Assembly (NCBI GenBank): GCA_024278415.1
Contig: JAJRTI010000081.1
Location: 1 to 14,157, forward strand
DNA length: 14,157 nt
Source of the DNA: Planctomycetota bacterium
Lineage (GTDB): Bacteria > Planctomycetota > Brocadiia > JAJRTI01
Direction: 5' to 3'
The translations under genes and the position numbers were made by a program. Position 1 is the stretch's first letter, and each line of letters begins with the position of its first letter. The notes under the pieces are model-generated. The model searched no databases, was not told where the DNA came from, and was given only the letters and a program-made list of their open reading frames with translations. Positions 1 through 5,824 of this stretch are shown in pieces.

Positions 1-73
1 AGGGCGATTTATCGCCCGTCTGCCTCGTGAGAGCAAGGACGTTCGACGGGCAATGAATTGCCCTACTACAAAC
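1..73. repeat. Inverted doublet of short palindromic units (REP/BIME-like), copy 1
   Basis: Two palindromic units face each other. Unit one (1-19) pairs GGGCGAT (2-8) with ATCGCCC (11-17). Unit two (46-73) pairs GGGCAAT (48-54) with ATTGCCC (57-63) and continues with the tail CCCTACTACAAAC. Unit one is the reverse complement of unit two, apart from the variable pair and the 2-nt loop. The spacer is 26 nt. The same architecture recurs at 8201-8262. The window begins inside unit one, so its tail is not visible. The repetition and base pairing are seen directly; calling it REP-like is by analogy with bacterial intergenic palindromes. Confidence 0.75.
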
Positions 74-97
74 CACGTCGCCTCGCGCCGCACACAT

Positions 98-113
98 CGA
101 CAACATGTTGTCG
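98..113. other. Perfect 16-bp palindrome
   Basis: CGACAACATGTTGTCG is a perfect 8+8 dyad with no spacer. It is about 200 nt upstream of the orphan gene at 311. A perfect dyad of this length could be a dimeric regulator site, but no second copy was noticed in the window and no regulator gene is adjacent. It could equally be part of the palindrome-rich tract. Confidence 0.4.
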
Positions 114-134
114 TTCGAAAGCCGCTAAGGGCGT

Positions 135-203
135 AGTGCAAAAGCCTGCTCCCACCGACGCGGGGTCGGTGGGGGCCAGCGAGGTAAGACCCCTCTTTGC
201 ACT
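135..203. other. Nested stem-loop upstream of the orphan gene
   Basis: An outer stem of AGTGCAAA (135-142) with TTTGCACT (196-203) encloses an inner stem. The inner stem pairs 148-159 with 165-176 around the loop GCGGG: 12 pairs including one G-T. Its core is CCCACCGAC with GTCGGTGGG. The structure ends 107 nt before the start at 311. It could be an RNA leader structure, a small RNA or another palindromic element. No known riboswitch class was recognised and there is no T-run after it. Confidence 0.4.
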
Positions 204-221
204 CGGCTGAAATGTTACGCT

Positions 222-274
222 AATGGTTAATGGCCGATCGCCGCGGCCCGCTTCCGCATGAACCATCAACCATT
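222..274. repeat. Snap-back inverted repeat with GC-rich centre
   Basis: Arm AATGGTTAATGG (222-233) and arm CCATCAACCATT (263-274) are complementary at 11 of 12 positions. The 29-nt centre can form a small GCGG/CCGC hairpin (243-246 with 254-257). The plan of arms plus GC-rich inner hairpin matches the elements at 7911-7999 and 12926-13060. An upstream in-frame ATG for the next gene (230) lies inside the left arm, which argues against that start. Confidence 0.45.
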
Positions 275-310
275 GCCACCCGCTTCCCCACGCCCAGAGG
301 GTATCCCCCA

Positions 311-745
311 ATGCTTTGCCTCAACATGAACACCGGCGAGACGAGCCGCGCTCCGCGTGAGGACGTGGCGGATAGCGTCGTGGAAGACCTACGCGCGCTC
401 ACGATGCAGGGCGGCGACGTGCCGGGACATGAGGGGTTCACCGTGCGCGTGGAGCGTCTGGCAGGCGGGGGAGTGGTGTTCACAATCGCCTGCGGCCATG
501 CGGCGATGGCCACGTGCGGCCTGGCCTGGAATCGGGGCGGCGCCCGCGTGGTTTGGGCGCGGCTGGAGGCCATTCATGGGCAAACCTTCAGGGGGGCTCT
601 GAAGGCCGAGCCGCCTGGCGAGCAGCCCTGGCTCGCGGTGCTTTCCCATCCCCCCATCGTGTATGGCCACTCCTGCCGCGAGTGGATCGCCGGCTTCCAG
701 CACGCGTTCGCGTGGTCGATCCTGGATGAGCGCATGTTCGCGTGA
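311..745 (+). CDS. Orphan hypothetical protein, 144 aa
   Basis: I do not recognise this protein. The frame is open from 230, but that ATG has no Shine-Dalgarno-like sequence and lies in an inverted-repeat arm. The ATG at 311 has AGAGG (296-300) ten nt upstream and is preferred. The product is soluble-looking, with no signal peptide or membrane segment. It starts MLCLNMNTGE, has an acidic helical stretch (about residues 17-31) and a central CGHAAMATC (61-69). It ends in an aromatic amphipathic helix around HSCREW to AWSILDE (120-140). The cysteines and histidines at 61, 63, 69, 120 and 122 are suggestive of metal binding, but no known ligand pattern fits. It stands alone on the plus strand, convergent with the sulfatase gene, behind a palindrome-dense leader. 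It is probably real because no other credible coding frame covers the stretch and its start has a ribosome site. Confidence 0.6.
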   Translation: MLCLNMNTGETSRAPREDVADSVVEDLRALTMQGGDVPGHEGFTVRVERLAGGGVVFTIACGHAAMATCGLAWNRGGARVVWARLEAIHGQTFRGALKAEPPGEQPWLAVLSHPPIVYGHSCREWIAGFQHAFAWSILDERMFA

Positions 746-946
746 GGCCCGTCCAGCGAAGCTTCGCCTCATGCGGTCGTGTAGCACTCGGCCTCTGGCC
801 GCAATCCGTCGGTCGTGCGGCGGATCGGCGGTCATGCTGCCAAAGCAGCAGGGCAATACCACTGATGCCGAGCGTGGTTGGCGCGGATCAAAGGCGGGCA
901 GTGGGGCAGGTGAGGCCAGTGGCGATTTCCGGGCGCGCCAAGAGCT
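746..946. other. Convergent intergenic gap with weak hairpins
   Basis: No gene is seen between the two convergent stops. The 12-bp palindrome GCGAAGCTTCGC (756-767) lies just after the orphan gene. TGAGGC (743-748), which contains its stop codon, can pair with GCCTCA (766-771). A second stem, TGCTGC with GCAGCA around CAAA, spans 835-850. Neither is followed by a T-run on either strand, so they are at best weak or factor-dependent termination signals. Confidence 0.35.
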
Positions 947-2293
947 TCACTTGACGTTCTTCGGTGCGAAGTGGTTGCCTTGCTTTGCCGCCTGCCACTG
1001 CACTTCCGTGTCGATTTCGGCGCCGGGATCGCCCTGCTCGGCCATCCAACGATCCAGTTCTGCGGACAGGCGCTGCTTTGCGTCCGCGTGCGCGGGCTCG
1101 TCGGCCAGGTTGTTCATTTCGAAAGGGTCGTGGTCCACGCGGTAGAACTGTTCCGGGGGGCGGCGCATGTAGCGGTGCACCAGGGCGCGGGTGCGCTCGT
1201 TGAAGGTGGATTCAAAGACCCATGAAGGCCAGTAGTCGTGCCATTGGTTTTGGCCCATGAGGTGTTTCTCGATGTAGAGCGCGCCCGGGGTCAGGTTGCG
1301 GATGTAGTGGTGCGTGCCGTCGGTGACCGCGCGGATCGGGAACGGCGGGCCTTCGGGGATGTTGTTGTGCATGAAATAAGCGAACTCGCGATGGCGGTCG
1401 GACTGCCCGAGCAGCACGGGCAGGAAGCTCCTGCCGTCGAAGCCGGCCGCAGCGGGGTCGCCCCCGGCCGCGGCCACGAGCGTGGGAGCGACGTCTGCGT
1501 ATTGGAGCAGCGCGTCCGTCCGTCGCCCGGGCACGACGCGGCCGGGCCACCGGACGACGAAGCCGGTGTGGATGCCCGTGTTCCAGTTCGTCCACTTGCA
1601 GCCGGGGAACTGCGAGCCCTGCTCGGACGTGAAGATGACCAGCGTGCCCTGCGCCTCCCCGCTCTGGTCCAGGGCTGCCAGGGTTCCGCCGACTCGCTCG
1701 TCCAGCACTTCCACCTCGGCCAGGTACTTCGCGTAGTCGCGGCGCGTGGCTTCGGTGTCGGCCATGTAAGGCGGCAGTTCGAGGGCCTCTTGGTCGAAGT
1801 GCTCGCAGTCGCCCATGGTCCATGGGACGTGCGGCTCGACGAGCCCCACGACCAGGCAGAAGGGCTCGTCGCGGTTACGCGCCATGAACTCGCGGATGCC
1901 GGCCGGATCGAAGTGGGTCACTTCCGCAACACAACCGCCGCTGATGCCTGGCACATCCTCAAACGCGAAACTCGCCTCCGGCAGCACGTGCTTCTTGCCC
2001 GCCAGGCCGACCCGGTACCCCAACTCGCCGAGGTGGTGCACAATGCTGCGCGTGCCGGGCCGAGCGGCCGAGTGGTTCCAGCAGCATCCGCTGCGCGCGG
2101 GATAGAGGCCTGTGTAGAGTTCGGTCCGGCAGGGGTTGCACATGGCCATGGACAGATACGCGTGGTCGAACGTCACGCCCTGGGCGGCCAGGCCGTCGAT
2201 GTTCGGCGTTTTCACGTTCGCCCCGCCGTAGAGCGCAAGATCGTTGTACGTGCAGTCGTCCGCGATGATGATCAGGACGTTGGGCTTGCTCAT
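947..2293 (-). CDS. Type I formylglycine sulfatase, heparan-N-sulfatase-like
   Basis: The 448-residue protein belongs to the alkaline-phosphatase/sulfatase superfamily, which hydrolyses sulfate esters or sulfamates. The N-terminus gives the metal pair D12-D13 in IIADD. The formylglycine signature is CNPCRTELYTG at 52-62, with C52 as the residue to be converted and R56 beside it. GKKH (99-102) and EPHVPW (153-158) are the usual active-site Lys/His segments. The second metal motif is SEQG (223-226), then K233 in GCKWTNWNTG, where most sulfatases have SDxG. The C-terminal YRVDHDPFEMNNLAD is the standard tail motif. This pattern fits the group related to N-sulfoglucosamine sulfohydrolase; the substrate is inferred. 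There is no signal peptide: the protein starts straight at the first strand, and GGAG six nt upstream supports this start. It is the last gene of a three-gene minus-strand run, 63 nt after the propeller gene. Confidence 0.88.
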   Translation of the reverse strand: MSKPNVLIIIADDCTYNDLALYGGANVKTPNIDGLAAQGVTFDHAYLSMAMCNPCRTELYTGLYPARSGCCWNHSAARPGTRSIVHHLGELGYRVGLAGKKHVLPEASFAFEDVPGISGGCVAEVTHFDPAGIREFMARNRDEPFCLVVGLVEPHVPWTMGDCEHFDQEALELPPYMADTEATRRDYAKYLAEVEVLDERVGGTLAALDQSGEAQGTLVIFTSEQGSQFPGCKWTNWNTGIHTGFVVRWPGRVVPGRRTDALLQYADVAPTLVAAAGGDPAAAGFDGRSFLPVLLGQSDRHREFAYFMHNNIPEGPPFPIRAVTDGTHHYIRNLTPGALYIEKHLMGQNQWHDYWPSWVFESTFNERTRALVHRYMRRPPEQFYRVDHDPFEMNNLADEPAHADAKQRLSAELDRWMAEQGDPGAEIDTEVQWQAAKQGNHFAPKNVK

Positions 2294-2356
2294 ATCAAGC
2301 TCCGCTCGCTGAGTTTGTGCGCGCGACGTGCACGCGAGAGACCCACGCTACACGAC

Positions 2357-3658
2357 CTACTCAGCCGACTGCCGCCGCACGTCGTAGCAGTAGAGCTTGT
2401 CATGGTAACGCACATACAGCCGGCCGTCGCAGATCACGGGATGGCTCCACACGTCTCTCTTCTTGCGGACCACTTCCAGCCGTCCGACCGTCTCGATGCC
2501 CTGATCCGTCAGCTTGATCAACACGACCACTCCACGATCGGTCAGGCAGTAAAACCGGCCGTCGGCATAGATGGCCGCGCCGCTGGGCATGTCCAAGTCC
2601 GCGTACCGTGTCTCACCCGTCTCGGCATCCACGCACAGCCAGCCCTTCATGGTGCGTTTCCTCGATCCGAAAACCACGCCGTCGACGCAGACCACGTTCC
2701 CCACGTGCGTGTTGCCCATGTCGGCCACCCAACCCATCTTGGGCTCATCGCCGTCGATGGCCAAGCGGTAGACTTTGCCGATCTTCGACGTGGCATTGCT
2801 GACGTACACCGAGCCGCGGCAGAAGACCGGCGACGCGCCGACCACCCAACCGGGAATCGCATGCTTGTGCTTCCAGAGCAGTGCGCCGTTGGCCGCGTCC
2901 ACGCCGAACACGTGCTTCGTGCCGCACGTGATCAACTGCTTCCGGCCGCGCAGTTCGACGAGTATGGGCGAGGAGTATGTGGCCTGCTCGCCCGCGAGGG
3001 CTTCGGCTGTCCAGAGTGTCGCGCCCGTGCGTTTGTCGAGCGCGGCCATCAACGCCTTCTTGCCCACAGGCGTCACGAACACCGCGTCGCCGTCCACCAG
3101 CACCGACTCGCTAATCCCCCAGGTGATGTTCTTCGCCCCGAATCTCTCAAGGATGTTGACGGCCCAGATCTCCGCGCCATCGGCCGCGTTGATGCAGGCA
3201 AGACGGCCATGGGCATTCATCACGAACACGCTTCCCTCATCGTAGCAGCAGGTCGCCCGGCTGCCAGGGTGGGATTTCCTCCACGACTTGCCGTTGGTTG
3301 TTCGCCACTTCACCTTGCCAGCGAGGTCCAGCGCAAACACGACCAACTCCGCCCCATGGTCGCCGGTGATGTATATCCGATCCCGAACGATGCAGGGCGA
3401 GGCGAACCCCTTTCCCAAGCCCGCGATTGACCAAAGCAGCTTGGGGCCATTTTCGGGCCATGCCTGTAGCAAGCCGCGCTCGCCGGATATGCCGTCACGC
3501 CGAGGCCCGCGCCACTGGGGCCAGCCCGGGACTGCTGATGCAACAGTCCTTCCCGCCGGTTCCTGCGCCTCAATCGGCGTCCCCAAGTTGCACGCCATAG
3601 ACCACAGTGCCGACGCGAGTGCGACTCGTCTCAAGAGGTCTGCGAAGAACCCGAACAT
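2357..3658 (-). CDS. Secreted PQQ-like beta-propeller (WPQWRG family)
   Basis: This 433-residue exported protein starts with an arginine-containing n-region and a hydrophobic stretch (about 12-22). Cleavage is plausible at A31-Q32. Cys23 does not fit a good lipobox. The mature part opens with WPQWRGPRRDGIS (46-58), the hallmark of outer-membrane-protein-assembly/PQQ-like propellers abundant in Planctomycetes. Blade repeats of the V-DxxTGxxLW type are visible near 151-168, 204-220, 250-266, 339-356 and 408-427. No catalytic residues of a true quinoprotein dehydrogenase were recognised, so the role is more likely binding or scaffolding than oxidation. GGAG lies six nt before the ATG. The gene sits 130 nt after the phosphoesterase and 63 nt before the sulfatase on the same strand, which suggests joint transcription. 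Confidence 0.85.
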   Translation of the reverse strand: MFGFFADLLRRVALASALWSMACNLGTPIEAQEPAGRTVASAVPGWPQWRGPRRDGISGERGLLQAWPENGPKLLWSIAGLGKGFASPCIVRDRIYITGDHGAELVVFALDLAGKVKWRTTNGKSWRKSHPGSRATCCYDEGSVFVMNAHGRLACINAADGAEIWAVNILERFGAKNITWGISESVLVDGDAVFVTPVGKKALMAALDKRTGATLWTAEALAGEQATYSSPILVELRGRKQLITCGTKHVFGVDAANGALLWKHKHAIPGWVVGASPVFCRGSVYVSNATSKIGKVYRLAIDGDEPKMGWVADMGNTHVGNVVCVDGVVFGSRKRTMKGWLCVDAETGETRYADLDMPSGAAIYADGRFYCLTDRGVVVLIKLTDQGIETVGRLEVVRKKRDVWSHPVICDGRLYVRYHDKLYCYDVRRQSAE

Positions 3659-3788
3659 GAATCGCTCCGTCCTGCTGGTAGTGCCGAGGGATGGTGATGG
3701 CGCCTACTGAGTCTACAGACAGGGCCGCGACGATGGAAGGCGGGGCCGAGGCCGCCGGCCGGCGAGGGCCTGAGTTCTGGGCTTGGCG

Positions 3789-5432
3789 TCAGCGCGGCCG
3801 TACGGTCACGGACGCGCGCTCACTCGACAGGCTGGCCTTCACGTCGACCAGCGTGACCGCGGCCGCGTCCCACTGGCGCACGATTCGGCCGCCGTCACAC
3901 ACGTAGCGCCCGCGAGGCATCACGAATCGCAGCGACAGGTCGGCCAGATCGTCGTAGGCCTTCATCGCGTCCGGCGTCGGCGGCTGCGTGAACCCTTTGG
4001 CCACGCCGGTGTACTTCTCCAATGGCCGGGTCGCGCCGCGGGCGAAGAGGGTCGCGGTCACTTGCCGAGACGATCCGTTGTTCGCCGGGCTGAAGCGCAC
4101 CGCGGGCAGTATGACCTCCGGCGACACCCGGACACGGCCCGCGCCGAGGTCCACGTCGACCGCGCGCGTGGTATACGCCAGCCCGCCCCAGCCGTGCATG
4201 GACATCACGGAGAACGAGTCGAGGAGTAGCTTCTCGAAAGACACCGCGCGCGGGCCGCGCACGTGGCGGAGGCGAAGGTGCGGTCTGAGCAACGGCGGCA
4301 GCTCGAAGTGGTCGCCGCGGGGCTTCCATCGGCGTCGGTGGCCGGCGAGGAAGACGGCCTTGTTGTTCGGTGCGCGGCCGGCTGCGGCGAGGGCCGCCAC
4401 CACGTCCCTGGCCTGTTCCTCCGGCATGCGCCAGTCGGCTTGGTAAAGGTCGAAGCTGCGCACAATGGCCACCTGGGAGCCGACGCGGCGGGTCTGCACT
4501 GGCGGGCCGAAGTAGAACTCGTGGCCCTCGCGGCCGATCTTCGCGTCGTGGTTGCCGAAGGCAAGGAACACCGGCGTGCCCGCGTCGTGGCGCAACATGT
4601 GCCAGAACATGGCCACGTGGTCGTCGCCCTCGAAGCCCACGTCGTCGCCGAGGCTCACCCACAGCGCGTTCATCAGCGTGGCCGCGCGGAAGTAGGGCGC
4701 CTGCACTTGGCCGGCAGCGCCGGGACGATTCACGAACCAGTTGAAGTGCCAGTCCGTGTGCATGAGCAGCCGGAAGCGAGTCGGCTCACGCTCCAGGACA
4801 CTCACCGCGGCCGGCTGTTCGCTCGAATGACGCGTGCCGTTGGCGTCGATGTACGAAAGGGCGAGCCCGTAGAGACCCGGGGGCAGATCCTTGGGCGTTC
4901 GCGCCGACAGGCGCCACCCTGGCCGCCGGCCACACCAGACCATGCGCTCGCCAAACTCCGCGGCCGCCAGTTCCATGGGTGCGCGCGTGTAGTCCGTCAC
5001 CAGAGCGGCTTGCCACTCCCTCGCGGAGGCCGGCGCGGCGCAGTCGATCTGGACGGTCTCCCCGGCAAGGCAGAAGCGGCTCATGCCGGCCCGAGGCTCC
5101 ACGATGAGGCCGAAGTCCGGGTCGGGCTCAAGCCGGGGATTCCACACCGCGTCACGGGTCACGGTGACGCGCTGAGGGAGGAAGGCCGGCCGCGTGGCCT
5201 CGACCTCGCATTCGCCGTCGGGGGTCTCGACCCGGAACGCGCCGCCCACCTGCGTGCGCGGCACCGCGACGAGCCGGCCCCCTTGCCACACACGCAGGCT
5301 CACCCACCCCAACGGCTCCTTTCCCCGTCGCCAGGGCAGGTGCGACACGTCGCCCGTGACGTGGCCCGTGAGCGTGGCCGCATGCAACGCGCCGGCCATC
5401 GAACTGATGAGGAGCAATCGTGTCGCTGTCAC
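3789..5432 (-). CDS. Secreted calcineurin-like phosphoesterase with N-terminal beta-sandwich
   Basis: The frame is open from an ATG at 5465, but the GTG at 5432 has a textbook AAAAGGAG six nt upstream and puts a signal peptide at the exact N-terminus, so I use it (547 aa). The signal is about 19 residues, ending ALHA. Residues 20 to about 95 look like a carboxypeptidase-regulatory/CNA-B beta-sandwich, followed by an Ig-like stretch. The phosphoesterase core shows HTDWH (D227, H229), LGDD (262-264) and GNHD (293-296), which are metal motifs I to III. Beyond that, AGH (365) and H385/H390 stand where the usual paired His motifs belong, without a clean GHxH. A further beta-rich segment makes up the C-terminus. 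Likely substrates are phosphoesters outside the cytoplasm, but the specific one is unknown. It is the first gene of the sulfatase cluster. Confidence 0.75.
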   Translation of the reverse strand: MTATRLLLISSMAGALHAATLTGHVTGDVSHLPWRRGKEPLGWVSLRVWQGGRLVAVPRTQVGGAFRVETPDGECEVEATRPAFLPQRVTVTRDAVWNPRLEPDPDFGLIVEPRAGMSRFCLAGETVQIDCAAPASAREWQAALVTDYTRAPMELAAAEFGERMVWCGRRPGWRLSARTPKDLPPGLYGLALSYIDANGTRHSSEQPAAVSVLEREPTRFRLLMHTDWHFNWFVNRPGAAGQVQAPYFRAATLMNALWVSLGDDVGFEGDDHVAMFWHMLRHDAGTPVFLAFGNHDAKIGREGHEFYFGPPVQTRRVGSQVAIVRSFDLYQADWRMPEEQARDVVAALAAAGRAPNNKAVFLAGHRRRWKPRGDHFELPPLLRPHLRLRHVRGPRAVSFEKLLLDSFSVMSMHGWGGLAYTTRAVDVDLGAGRVRVSPEVILPAVRFSPANNGSSRQVTATLFARGATRPLEKYTGVAKGFTQPPTPDAMKAYDDLADLSLRFVMPRGRYVCDGGRIVRQWDAAAVTLVDVKASLSSERASVTVRPR

Positions 5433-5438
5433 AGCGTT

Positions 5439-5446
5439 CTCCTTTT
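5439..5446 (-). promoter_or_regulatory. Ribosome binding site fixing a GTG start
   Basis: Read on the minus strand this is AAAAGGAG, six nt before the GTG of the phosphoesterase gene. It is the strongest Shine-Dalgarno-like sequence in the window. It decides the start, because the upstream ATG (5465) would put eleven charged residues before the signal peptide. Confidence 0.7.
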
Positions 5447-5453
5447 CATTGCT

Positions 5454-5467
5454 GTCTGGGGACACGA
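5454..5467 (-). repeat. Fragment of the 56-nt dispersed stem-loop
   Basis: The minus strand reads TCGTGTCCCCAGAC, 14 nt identical to the right end of the complete element at 11932-11987. A nearby full copy with the same orientation is at 5744-5799. The fragment ends 22 nt upstream of the phosphoesterase GTG, in its likely leader. It may be a decayed copy, or a short conserved signal that the full copies contain. Confidence 0.45.
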
Positions 5468-5484
5468 CCCCCGATCCGCTTTCG

Positions 5485-5514
5485 GCGGCCGCGAGGCCAT
5501 TGCTGTGCGGCCGC
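5485..5514. other. Pair of GCGGCCGC palindromes
   Basis: GCGGCCGC occurs at 5485-5492 and again at 5507-5514, with 14 nt between them. Each copy is self-complementary and the two can also pair with each other as one hairpin. They lie about 50-80 nt upstream of the phosphoesterase start. In DNA this GC-rich such a pair could arise by chance, but the position would suit a regulator site or termination hairpin. Confidence 0.25.
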
Positions 5515-5660
5515 TCGTAGTGGCGACCGTAAGGGCGCCCTCTGCTCCGATGTCCGATGGCGGATTGTCACCTGTGAGCGGAAGGCCCTCACGGGCCTAC
5601 TACCCGCGCGGCGCAGTCCGGCGGCCATCCCCCTGCATCCGCCCTCAATTCCTCCCTCCC

Positions 5661-5690
5661 CCTCTGCGTCTTCGCGCCTCCGCGTCCGCC
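5661..5690. repeat. Imperfect tandem CTCTGCGTC-like 9-mers
   Basis: CCTCTGCGTC is followed by TTCGCGCCT and CCGCGTCC, a degenerate series of 9-nt steps. Similar CTCTGCGTC runs are, from memory, common in intergenic DNA of several GC-rich phyla. Within this window it is a single short tract, and no function can be read from it. Confidence 0.3.
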
Positions 5691-5707
5691 GTACTGAGTC
5701 CGGGTAA

Positions 5708-5736
5708 CCTCCCGAAGGTTGGCAACCTTCGGGAGG
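5708..5736. terminator. Perfect 13-bp hairpin after pckG
   Basis: CCTCCCGAAGGTT (5708-5720) and AACCTTCGGGAGG (5724-5736) are exact reverse complements with a 3-nt GGC loop. The hairpin lies about 90 nt beyond the pckG stop in the direction of transcription, with one full 56-nt stem-loop between them. The minus-strand sequence after it (TTACCCGG) is not T-rich, so it is not a classical intrinsic terminator. It may end transcription with Rho, protect the 3' end, or be another palindromic repeat. Confidence 0.45.
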
Positions 5737-5743
5737 GCGGGCC

Positions 5744-5799
5744 CTCGTCTGGGGGCACGAAGTCGGACGCTGCGCGTCCTTGGTTCATGTCCCCGCTCG
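5744..5799 (-). repeat. 56-nt dispersed nested stem-loop, copy 1
   Basis: Read on the minus strand it matches the element at 11932-11987 at 52 of 56 positions. The outer stem GGGGACA pairs with TGCCCCC (one A-C mismatch). The inner stem GGACGC pairs with GCGTCC around the loop GCA. In the other copy the inner stem is GGGCGC/GCGCCC, so both sides of one pair changed together. It begins 25 nt beyond the pckG stop, in its 3' region. Confidence 0.75.
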
Positions 5800-5824
5800 G
5801 CTCCGCATCGCGTTCCCAGGCGTC

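Noticed and set aside
230..310. ATG start at 230 for the orphan gene
   Set aside because: There is no ribosome site, the codon lies in an inverted-repeat arm, and the extra residues are Pro/Arg-rich; 311 is better supported.
1238..3430. 730-codon plus-strand frame across the sulfatase and propeller genes
   Set aside because: It runs antisense through two well-supported genes and their gap, and its product has no recognisable motif. It is a composition shadow.
2368..3658. Propeller protein as a true PQQ-dependent alcohol dehydrogenase
   Set aside because: It has the length and WPQWRG start of the non-enzymatic propeller group, and no catalytic Asp/Cys-Cys disulfide ring or calcium-site signature was identified.
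5433..5465. ATG start at 5465 for the phosphoesterase
   Set aside because: It would put eleven polar residues before the signal peptide, and the best ribosome site in the window serves the GTG at 5432.
5583..5604. AGGCCC-TCAC-GGGCCT hairpin followed by ACTACCC, as a fifth palindromic unit
   Set aside because: Only the CCTACTAC tail resembles the unit and the stem differs, so it is not enough to call a copy.
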